Below are positions 38,251-48,802 of a DNA stretch of 64,000 bases, piece after piece. How positions within the stretch are numbered: the stretch's first letter is position 1; every line of letters starts with the position of its first letter. Source of the DNA: Aphelocoma coerulescens. Lineage: Eukaryota > Chordata > Aves > Passeriformes > Corvidae. The stretch is from positions 2,616,807-2,680,806 of the forward strand of contig NC_091034.1 in assembly GCF_041296385.1 (NCBI RefSeq), given 5' to 3'. Below the pieces are notes generated by a model. The model ran no database searches. It was not told the origin of the DNA and saw nothing but the letters and a program-made list of their open reading frames with translations. Both the position numbers and the translations under genes were made by a program.

Positions 38251-41200
38251 TATTTCTTAGTTAGTCCTGGTGTCTCAGGACAATTTTCTTCCAAAGCTGG
38301 ATGTGATTGGATTAAGCAAAGACAAGATTTAAACCTGCCCAAAGTAACGTGGTTGCAGGTAAGAATACATCCCCATGATACAAGACATGGCAACAGAAGC
38401 TGAGCCATCTTCTTCTGCAGCCCAATCTCTTCCAGTAGAAAGCCTCGCCCATAAAGGTGTCTCTGTGCACCCCTCAAATGCTTCATGGGCAGTTGCAGTA
38501 CAAGATGGGTAGACATTTGTGCAATAAAAAGTGACTGCTGCCAGGTTTTGTCACAACCAGTCTCTTTCAAGGGTAAAAGAACTAAACTCAAGGTTAAATG
38601 GATGAGCTTGTAGGTGAGGTCTGCCCAAGTTTGTGCAACTGACTTGGGGTATTTTCAATAATCTTGGCACAATTAAACTCCCGGCAGATGTATGACCTTG
38701 TCAGCATACCTGCAAGGTTCTCAAGAGACAACAGGACATCATGTCTCAAAATAATTTGCGGAGTCCATCAAGGAGCGTCTGATTTGGGCATCTGTAGATC
38801 ATGCATCATTGTCACCTGTGCACATGCTTATCTGCCCACGTGTCTGAGGGCTTACCAGGAACCATATGAGAGTTATTCCAATGCAGAACCCAAATGTATG
38901 CTCGGACAGTTTGAAGCTGCTGAAGCCTCATCAACAGTTAATAGCACTTCAGCTTTTAGCAGATATCAATCTTCTTGGAAGCAACTGATCTCCCTCTTGC
39001 TAAAACTAATTTAGTGAGAGACTTGCTCACCACCTTCCATATCCAAGATATGGATATCTGGTTGTTCCAGAATTTGATTGTGATGAAACAGGAGAGCAGT
39101 CCCTGTCTGCTGAGCATACCATGCATATGATGATGGAGACTGATGGAGCAGCCTCGCCTCAGAAGCAGAGTTCCAACCAACAGAGAAACCTAATTAAATG
39201 TGACCAGGAGATGGCTTTACCCACATCACTTCCAGCCCTCTCTGCCCAGAGAAATGGGTTCAATAAGGCAAAGGCCCACCTGAAGCTGTTTGACAGCCCA
39301 GGCATTAACACATGGCCTTACATCACTTGTGTTTAGTTTCAGCCCAAGCAGGTGCCTCCACACTCCCATTACAGTAAGGCCTCAGCAGCTTTGCCACCCG
39401 TCCCACACAGCTGCAGTCCCCACTTGGGCCAGGAAAGTCCTACTATGATAGGCCACAGTGTCCCTGAGACAGTGCCCTGTCCCCAGAGTGGCATGGGAGG
39501 CTCTCGAATTCTAGCAGCTACTTGCTGGCCCAAGGCACTGCTGCTTAAGCTCACATTGGGCACATCAGATGTCTATTCCCTGCCCTCACCTTGGGAAGAC
39601 AAACCAGGCAGTCTAAGCACTGGGGTTGTTGAGGCTGGTGCCATCAGCCTTGTCCCATGCTGGCTTGCAGTGTCCAAGGGAGGGGAGGGGAAGGGAGACG
39701 TTTGAACATCCCTGTCCTCTGTACCAAGCTCTGAGCACCCTGTAGCCACTGCCTGGGCCAGGGGAGACTTGCATTGAAATGTCAGGGACTTAAATAAACC
39801 TCCACAATTTCTGGGGCAGCAGGACAGCTCTTCCCCAAGGGCCCGTCTGCCTCTCCTGCTCACTGAGGCAGACCCATGGTTGCTACACTTAACCACCATC
39901 CTGTTACAAAAATTCAATGGGTTTCCCATGGTCTGGTCCCTGCAGAAAATATGGACAGACAGAGCCCTGCTCCTTGCCTCCCCTCTCATCCCACCTGGTC
40001 CTTCCTGCATTCATGGAGCCAGCTGCAAACCACCCCAAGAGTCTTTGCAGGGATCCTTCTGCCTGGACTGCAGATGCAGGGTGAAGCCTCTGTGGCAACA
40101 ATGCACTACCCCAGCACAGTTCTGCCTGCAAGGTGCTGGATAACCACCCTGGCACAGAGCATCCTTTCACCTCCAGGGATGGAAAGTGCCATGCACTCGG
40201 AAGAGACATATCAGACCCTGCTTCCAAATCTTTGCTTGCTCTCTCTGGTATCCTGTGACTGCCTGCACAACTGTAGATGGCCAGACACTATCCCTCCTAT
40301 TGCCACAGTGCTCTAATCCTTAATCCTGGGAGAGGGCTGTGATCTGACTCTCCTTCAATAGCTCATTTCCTTATTTAAGTACTTTCATTGCTGCCCAAGA
40401 TTGTGGGGATAGACCCTTCCAGGCAGCTCAAGCACCATAGGAATCACCCCCTTGGCTGGCTGTGCTCCCCACATCCTCATGCTGGGGTCACAGCAGCTGC
40501 TGCAACCAGCCCAGCCAGCCCCAGGCTTGCAAGAGCATCCGGTTCCTGCCAGCACCCAGCATCACTGGGTGGGTGTTTGTCTGCCTTTCTCTTTTGAAAG
40601 GAGTTTCCATAGGAACAGGCAGGCCAGCAGCCCTCTGCAGTGTGGTTCTGGTGTATTACCCAGCGTGAAAGTGCACAGCTGCCCAGTATTGTCCAGCAGC
40701 TGTTACCACATCCCCCAGCACTCGCTCAGCAGCAACATTGGAGCACTATGAGGCCACTCAGCCATGGTGATTGTGGGGCTCTGTCAAGTAAACACTGGGA
40801 CTCAGAGCTGGAGATGTGCTTCCTCGTCAGGTCTGTTCCCACTTTTTCACCGGAAGCACCTGAGTGCCTCCCAGCAGTGCAACAGGGGACGTGGTAGAAA
40901 CCTGTCCCATGTGCTGTTCCCACACTGCTGCCCTGTTCAGGTCCTGGGGCGGACAGCCACCAGCCCCTCAGCCCAGCTGGTTCCCCATCATGACCTCAAA
41001 AGCATTCCAGACCCCCCGCGTGAGGATGCAAGAACAGTGTCCATGCTCAGCATCCCCTCCCACTTGGAGGGAAAGGGAGATGGGTCACTGGGACCCATCT
41101 GCGTGTGTGGCATCAGCCTACTGCTGCAGCCGCTTGGTGTGGGGTTGGCAGCACAGTAGCAAAAGTAACTGCGCGGGGGGCCTGGATCAGGCTGGATCTG

Positions 41201-42782
41201 GCTGGAGGAGGAGGCACACTGCATTTCCCAGACCAGTGCTGCCAGCAGAACTGCTGTTGAGGTCCAGCCAAAACCTAAAGCCTCCTGCCCCAGCTGGGAG
41301 CTGCGCAGCTCCCCTCCCTCCCTCCACCCCGTCCCCTGACACCCGGCTGCAGCTGCCTCTCCCGACACTGAAGGGCGCTCTCCGAAAGCCCGGCTGGCGC
41401 AGTGCTGCTGCAGGATGATGACCCGAGGGCTCAGAACCCTCAGCCGGCTCTCACAGTGCCCTGTGTGTACCCGCACGTAGCTCATTTGACACGGGGCTGG
41501 GAATGACTTGGTGGAGGGAGTCTCCACAGGCCATCTTTAGGATGGGGTGTTGTCCTTCCAGGAGGTTTTTTGCTGGAAGGAAATACCCTTAGTGGGCAAT
41601 GCCTTCCAAATCTCTCATTATTCCTGGTAGCCAGATGTTCCCCTGCAGCTTTTGAAGAGAAAGGAGCTGCAGGTCTCTGTCATTTTTTCTTCCCCACCAG
41701 TTCAACCTATTTCTCTCTTTCTTCCCTCATGTCACATCCCTGTGGTGATGATGGGGGGTGGGGAGCAAGGACACTGTGAGGGTGAGGGAAAAGGCTTCAT
41801 GAGAGAAGGTAGAGTGTGGTGGGCTACACTGGGAAGAGGCAAGGGATGGAGGGCACGGGGGATGGACAGAGCAGGAGAGGAGGAGTAAGGGGCAGGGGAA
41901 GGATGCATTTTATAATTCACTGTTCCACTAACCCCCTAAATAGAGTCACCCTGGCTTGGACAGGACAGACAGCTGGAGGTTAGCAAACGCTTCCTCCTCC
42001 CCCAGACAGAGAACAGCAGTAGGGAGGCAGCTGGGGGGCCCTGGCTGTCTGAAGCCCCAACTGCCCCACACTGCTCCCACCCCATCAATCCTGGGAGCAT
42101 CCCATGTGTGGCTGTACCCCTGTCACATTTGTTCTGGGGCAAGGTCTGTAAGCCTCCAGCCCTCTCAATTCAGTTTTTCACTAGTGTGGGTCAGGAACAC
42201 AAAGCACGGAGCAGGATCAGGCCCAAGCCCTGCTTTCCCTTGGCTCTGCTGGATCAAGGTCCTATTGTTTTGGATAGGCTGGGTTGCAGCATCACCCAAG
42301 CTATGGGGTGAGGGGGTGGGAAGTGAGGGTGCATATACCAGCAGCAGATCATGGGGACTGTCTTGTGCATGGCCAGGAGATCCCTGGTCTGTGGTTCTTG
42401 CAGGCTGAGAGCTTCTCCCCATCCAATCCCACCCTTCTGGACATACCCACAGCACTCTGGTGTCTCATCCAGGACAGGGTCCTTTCCTGGTTCAGAGTGA
42501 CATTCTGGATACCCCCAGGAGTCATCCCCAACTGCTGTACACTGCAATGGTCTAGAAAGAGAGGAGAGATCAGATTAAAGATCTCTCCATTCAGAGCTGG
42601 AGGGTCAGAACAGGATGTGCTCTTCCCCCTGACACCCAGAGGTGAATGTAAAAGGGCACTGGGTTACATTGGGACCACTGCTGTGACTTGAACTGAATTT
42701 TGAGCTTCATCTTAGCCCCAGAGATGTTGGAGCAAAATCCTTCTGGACATCTCTGAAGGGGAAAGGTGACTATTTTGTTTGT
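38251..42782. other. Unique non-coding sequence
   Basis: No exon, RNA gene or firm repeat is recognised. 41000-41480 is locally GC- and CpG-richer. It carries long competing open frames on both strands (about 184 and 179 codons), none with a recognisable domain. Confidence 0.45.
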
Positions 42783-42823
42783 TTGGTTGGTTGGTTGGTT
42801 GGTTGGTTGGTTGTTTTTTTTTT
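42783..42823 (+). repeat. (TTGG)n tetranucleotide repeat plus T-run
   Basis: Seven perfect TTGG units at 42783-42810 are followed by TTG and a T10 run to 42823. Confidence 0.95.
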
Positions 42824-45723
42824 ATTATTTTGCAAACATGGCTGCCCTGGCTCATCCTCTGCGTGACCACAGGACAGTTTGGGGCCAAAGCAGAGCCTCC
42901 CACCAGTTCTGGTCACAACAACCCTTCAGGCTGCAGACTTTGGTAAACGTGTCTCCATGAAACCTTTCTCCAAAGTATTTGCTCCAAGGAGCAGCTGGGA
43001 ACAGCAGAGTGGGCAGGGTTATGTTGGGACCTTGTGTGGTATCCCCTCGGCATGTGTACCATGCTTCTCTCCTACTCTCACACCCACTGGGACAGAATCT
43101 GGCAGAGGAGCTAATGCTGGTGCCCCAAAGCAGGGAAATAGCTGAAGGACTGAACAAGAGGGAAGTTTTGTACCTTGTTCCTTGAATAGCTTCTATGGAA
43201 AAATTGGTCAGAAATCATGCACCAAAGGGAAGTTTTGAAGACACAATCAGATTTTCACCTAATGAGTTCTTTTCATTAAAACATTTGCTTTCAGAGAAAA
43301 TTTTCAGTGTTTCATCTGAAAGAAAGAAAAAGCAATGAATTCAAAAACACCACTGCAACATCTCCCAGCAGAGGGAAAGCTGGGTTGACCCTGCCATGCA
43401 GATGAAGAGTGAAACCCAGAACACCTGAAGGGCCAAGGTCTGTGTGTAGCTGAAAGAAGTCTGCCCTCCCCAAAAGTCAGATTGTCAATTTTTGCCAAAT
43501 AGCTCAAACATCCCAGAGAAACAAATGTCCTGATGTGCCACTGGCTGTTGAATTGTTGTGGACCAGGCAGCAGTGACAGAGGTTTGCAACCAGGGGAGTT
43601 CTGTTAGTTGTCCCTATACATGAGACAACTCTGCAAGAACCTTTTAAGACATAGAAGCATGAAAATAAGCAAGGCCAGAGGCATCCAGGGAGAACAGTTC
43701 ACTCATCATCCCAGCCTAACCATGGCATAAGGCATCTTGCCTTTCCCCTTCCATCCCAGTGCTGGGCTCCTACATCCTCTGCCCCTGAGCTCAGCCAAAG
43801 CTCAGGAACTGCCAGCTAAGTCATTAGTGTGGCACAGCCCCAAAGCCTGGCAGGGAGACAGGGCATAAAAGCAAGACTCTGTGACATGGACCAGAAGGAC
43901 AGTCCTGGCAGACTGCACCTGGCAGGGACCCAGAGATGCTGCTACAGCCGACATCCCCAGCCACCACCACAGCAAGGCCAGGTTGGGCGCCAGGAGATGT
44001 GGTTTGCATGGAGTTATTGTTCCATGGGAAACTGGCTGTCTTCCTGCTCTTCATCTGTCAGCAGGATTTTCAGAGAATATGTTCCCAAATATGAAGTGAA
44101 TGTGGCAAGCTGAGCTGGAGCCCTTTGCTAGAAAACCTGGACGTCAGAGTGGGTCCGGTTTAATCCCAGAGTCTGTGAGAATCAGTGTAAAGTAGCATAT
44201 CAAGTGAACTTTTCACTCTGTGGCAGGAGGGATTACCACATCCCCTTTGTTTGTTGTGCACTGCGTAACTGAAAACACTTTAACCCTTTCTTGCAGCCCT
44301 GCGGCACTAAGTACCCATGAAAATTCCTAGGAAAACTGCAGCTGTTCCAGTCTCCGCTGGTTGGGGGGTGACGGGTACACTCGTTTTCCATGAGCCATTG
44401 CTCCTAGGCTCCCTCTTGGCTAGGGAAATGGGTCCTGTTTTAAAATGCCTCACCACAGAGCTCCTTGGGAAGGTTTTGCATCAGGCAGTGCAGGCAGCAC
44501 CAGGTGCTCCCAACTTTCTCATAGCCCTGGCCTGGCAAAACCTTGGAGGTGGCTCCACTGGTTCCATGTCCAAGTGAGTTTTGCAGCTACAGAGCAGCAG
44601 TTTCAGCCCTTTCAGCACCCACACAACTCACCAGTCTGTCATCTTTTACTGCCCTGCATTAGTGCAGTTCCAAGGAGAAAAAAATGCACAGGAAAATCCT
44701 GACAAAATACTAAAGTGAGATCATTTCTATTAGAAAATGTTCCCTGTGAAGAAGCAAGTTTTGATGTGAAGCAAATCAGAAAAGTTATTTTGGTTCAAGA
44801 TGAATGAAAATGCAAATGCTGGCCTCTGAGAAGTTTATTTCTAATAAATCACCGGTTTCATTCCTCCCTCCTCTTTCTTGGTTCTTTTCCAGTTGAAATG
44901 CCTCAAAAGTTCATCAGTGCTAGACAAGTCACCAGGTGACATGGTGTCATGGTTTTAATGCTCCTATTCCTACTTGATAACTTTCCTACAGTTGGAGAAA
45001 ACAAAGGGGAAATAAAATGGAGGCAAGGCAGAAAAGCCAGACTCCAGGACATGAGTCATCTCACTGCCCTCAGCAGCAAACTGAGATGAAAGAGAGAAAA
45101 CTTCCTGTTTCCAGTTTCAAAAGACAGGCTTTGAAATGCAACCCGAAAAGCTGAATTTGAAACTGGACTTTCCACCTTATCCTGTAAATTCCACAGAGTA
45201 TTGGAGACATGAAAAATTACTTTTTTTTTCCTGAAAAGGAAAGCATTAAAATAAAACTTTCTAGTTGGGGGATTTTCTCCTTTAGGAAGTTGGTGGTGTC
45301 ACCTCTGCAGCAGCTTCTCATCAGTCTCAAGCTCACTGGGTAGGCCCCACATGCCACATTTGCTTCTCAGGATGCAGTTTTTACTCTCTCCAATCTGCAC
45401 TGTGTCCATCACCTCCCAGTCACTCCCCACCCTGGCCTCAACAATGACATACCTGCTTGGTCACAACAAGCCTTCCCTCCAACTCCCTCCTCTGGAAATG
45501 CCCAAAGGAAAGCAGCTGAGCAACCCTCCGCTCATCCACTGAAAAAAATTCTTTAAGGTCAGTTCAGGAGCTTCCTGGGGACAATTTTAGTTATTTCATG
45601 TGTTTGCAGCACAAGGACCACAACATGATGTTCATGACCAGCACTAAAGTGGGCAGTGCAAATCTTTCAGTCCAGGCATGGACTCCAGCCCAGCACCCAA
45701 AATCTCTAGATAGACAGTGTGTG
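42824..45723. other. Unique non-coding sequence
   Basis: No exon, RNA gene or recognisable mobile element is seen. Confidence 0.5.
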
Positions 45724-46084
45724 TTCACTAGGAGATAAGGACCAGGTCTGGATCCTGGACCATCTTCATTATACTCTTTCTTGCTCTTCATTTGGGTGTT
45801 AAGAGCTAATGGGCTGTATTAATGACTCCTCCAACCCTGGCACTAAAGGAAGGTTCCAGGTTTCCCAGCCCTCTTTGCCAGGTGCTAGGAATCATCCTGT
45901 TTTCCTTCCTTCCTGGTCTCTTCATGGCCCTGGGCTCAGTGCCATGAAGCTCTGCACCTTCCTGCTACCAAGGAGCTGCAAAGCATCCACATCTAAGCAA
46001 AATCCTCAGCACAGCTGGGACAGATGCTGGTCCGGTATCCCAAATTGCCTTTGGGTGAAAATGAGTGAACTCTCCTTGTGGATG

Positions 46085-46103
46085 CTGGGCAGGTACTGCC
46101 CAG
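46085..46103. repeat. Perfect 8-bp-stem hairpin inside the inverted-repeat arm
   Basis: CTGGGCAG, loop GTA, CTGCCCAG. The mirror copy is in the right arm at 48423-48441. Confidence 0.9.
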
Positions 46104-46142
46104 ACAATTGACCACAAATATTCAATTACACTTTGAAATGCA

Positions 46143-46172
46143 TCTTAAGAGAGCCAACCTGCTCTCTTAAGA
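46143..46172. repeat. Perfect 11-bp-stem hairpin near the inner edge of the arm
   Basis: TCTTAAGAGAG, 8-nt loop, CTCTCTTAAGA. With one bulge the stem extends through a flanking TGCAT. The mirror copy is at 48354-48383. It lies 42 bp from the inner breakpoint of the large inverted repeat. Confidence 0.9.
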
Positions 46173-46214
46173 ATGCACTTTCCTAGGCAAACACATGGAA
46201 AACCACATTGTAAG

Positions 46215-48311
46215 CTCAACTGCTCACTGAAAATGAATTTCTGAATCATTTAAGTAAGCACTAGTGGTGGGAACTGGGGATCTGGCACCCAAGACAAAAT
46301 CGTCAAAAGGCAGGTTCCTTTCTTGGAATGGATAAGTGGGCCAAACAGCCCATCTTACCTGGTCTTCAACCCTTGCTCATCATCCTCTTGTCCCATAGGA
46401 TGGCAAGGGTCACACACAAACCATTTCTTTGGAGTCTCTGTTCTTTTTTGATGTGTTTCTGCTTCTGTTCTCTCCCTAACAGGCAGCCATGTGTACTGAT
46501 GATGAGACAAGGAGCATGGGCCAGATGTAGGCAGGATCCATCCAAGTGGCTGCCTATAGCTGGAGGCTGATCTATGAGATATGGACATACTTCTTGCTTG
46601 TCAGTCCCCTCAGCCTGGTGCCTTTCCATGCCCAGGCACCCTGGGTCAGCCTGCGTCACCCAGTGCTCAAAACCTTCCCAGGGTGGCTGCCTGAGGGACC
46701 TACTCCAGGTCATGGCTGATGGGGCATTTCCCTGGATGGGGAGTCAGAGCCCAGCTCTGCCTTTGGCTTGCAGAGCCAGCTCTGCCAGTGGGGGGAGTGT
46801 GACCTTGTGACTCCCACAAATCCCAAATTAATTAATCCTGGGGACACTGGGGCAGCATGAACAACCTGTTTGATTTCTCTGCAGTTTTTTCCTGGGGCTC
46901 AAAGGGATTAGTGCAGGCGGGAACAGGGAAATATAACAAGGGGCTCAGCTTTCAGCTCCCACTCCCAGCCAGCAGACTTCTGTTCTTACCAGAGGTATTA
47001 ACAGTAGTAATCCACACTGTCTCTGAGCATTATCTGTGTGCGGCATCCTCTTCCTCTCACCCTTGCCCTCTCAAGTATGCTTCCATGCTCAACTCACTAG
47101 TGTGTGTTCCTGTCCTGCCTGATGAACTTGCACCATCCTTGTTCCTCCTTGACACATGCTCCTCTGTGCACATCCCATCCCACTGTATCCTATGGCATAT
47201 GCAATGCTCCACACAGAGCCCACCCAAATTACTATGGGGCCATACACTTCTTGCATATCTGTCCCTATAGCCCAACACACTTCATGTACAACTCATTGAT
47301 GCACTCTCACACGCACATGAATACCTCGTGATGCTTGAGCATGTCTGCATCTGTTCCCCATGCATGCACATCTCACTCATATAAACTCACATGGGCTCAC
47401 AGTTTGCCCATCACAGTCTCATCACCCTCTTCACATGCTCTGCACCAAATTCTATCTCAGCTCTGCATGACCAGCCTGCTCATGCTGTAGTCTGTGGGCT
47501 CACGCCATTTCTCCTAGGCCATTCTTCCATGACTCCTTGTGGAGAGTGTTGGGCATGCTGGTCCCCAGGGACAACTGCACTGTGAGTGTGGTGCTCCAGA
47601 GTCAACATATGATGTTCAAATCCTTAATGAAAAGGAGTTTTGTTACAGCTTGAGCAGGTACCAAATGCAAGGACACATTTGGCCTTGGTATCATCTCAGT
47701 GCAAAGAAGCCTTTGATGGAAATGGGTGAGCTGCAACCATCTGCTCCTGCCAACAGATCGACGAGTGCTGTTGCAGTTTGTCACAACTTTTAGAACCCTT
47801 GGGGTAGCTGGGAGCAGAGGGAATCCCTGTGAACCAGCAGGCTTGGGCATCTCTGGGAACACTTTGGGTCACTCGACTGAGTTACTGGCTCCAGTGCCTG
47901 GCCATGGCTGCTGAGGTCCCCGATAACAGAGAGTTGAGGATGGATGGATTGAGTGCCCCCTGAGCACCATTCATGCTTTGTATCCAGTGCTTCATCATCC
48001 AGACAGGAAGATGTGAAGACCCAGAGGGTCCTGAGCGCAGTTACCCTTAGGATAAGGGAAGCAGAAAAGTATGGAGTAGACAAAAGTGATGGGATATTGT
48101 TAAAACATGAATCACAGGGGTGTGAGAGGTGTCCCCTGAATGGGCAGGGAGGAATGATCTGCTGCTAACTCAGAACAGACCCATAGAAGATCTCACTATT
48201 GCTATTAACCAACAGCATCTGTCATGTGCCAACACAATATCCTCTTCTCCGGGAGAGAAGGGGAGAAACCATTGAGAGATAATGGGAACCCTCCTAAGAA
48301 TGATCAAGTTC
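46215..48311. other. Spacer between the inverted-repeat arms
   Basis: These 2,097 bp show no recognisable gene or mobile-element landmarks. The stretch 47100-47440 is rich in CAC/ACAT/CTCA words and may be a very degenerate tandem repeat. Open frames up to 137 codons have no recognisable domain. No target-site duplication or terminal motif was found that would make the whole 3.08-kb unit an obvious transposon. Confidence 0.6.
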
Positions 48312-48802
48312 CTTACAATGTGGTTTTCCATGTGTTTGCCTAGGAAAGTGCATTCTTAAGAGAGCAGGTTGGCTCTCTTAAGATGCATTTCAAAGTGTAA
48401 TTGAATATTTGTGGTCAATTGTCTGGGCAGTACCTGCCCAGCATCCACAAGGAGAGTTCACTCATTTTCACCCAAAGGCAGTTTGGGATACCGGACCAGC
48501 ATCTGTCCCAGCTGTGCTGAGGATTTTGCTTAGATGTGGATGCTTTGCAGCTCCTTGGTAGCAGGAAGGTGCAGAGCTTCATGGCACTGAGCCCAGGGCC
48601 ATGAAGAGACCAGGAAGGAAGGAAAACAGGATGATTCCTAGCACCTGGCAAAGAGGGCTGGGAAACCTGGAACCTTCCTTTAGTGCCAGGGTTGGAGGAG
48701 TCATTAATACAGCCCATTAGCTCTTAACACCCAAATGAAGAGCAAGAAGGAGTATAATGAAGATGGTCCAGGATCCAGACCTGGTCCTCATCCTCTGGTG
48801 AA
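48312..48802 (-). repeat. Right arm of 491-bp near-identical inverted repeat
   Basis: Reverse complement of the left arm with six transitions and no gaps. The outer end (48789-48802) carries four of them. Sequence beyond 48802 is unrelated to sequence before 45724, so the outer end is a real boundary or the limit of detectable homology. Confidence 0.98.

Larger units (their letters stand above)
45724..46214 (+). repeat. Left arm of 491-bp near-identical inverted repeat
   Basis: This arm is the reverse complement of 48312-48802. Position p pairs with 94526-p along the whole length without a gap. Compared base by base, the arms differ at six positions, all transitions: 45729, 45732, 45733, 45737, 45777 and 46045. 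The core from 45738 to the inner edge is thus about 99.6% identical, while the outer 14 bp hold four of the six differences. The inner boundary at 46214 is abrupt. Because the arms match, the same unrecognised 100-codon frame appears in each (45809-46111 plus, 48415-48717 minus). I see no coding evidence for it. The arm contains two small internal hairpins, listed separately. Confidence 0.98.

Noticed and set aside
40864..41527. Long overlapping frames on both strands in a GC-rich segment
   Set aside because: GC-rich sequence is poor in stop codons. The frames compete and have no domain or splice support.
45809..46111. A 100-codon frame found identically at 48415-48717 on the other strand, suggesting a duplicated gene
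   Set aside because: The identity is explained by the inverted repeat. The peptide has no recognisable domain, and the DNA shows no coding-type substitution pattern (only one difference within the frame).
47100..47440. Possible minisatellite in the spacer of the inverted repeat
   Set aside because: Words such as CACAT and CTCAC recur but no stable unit length could be found.
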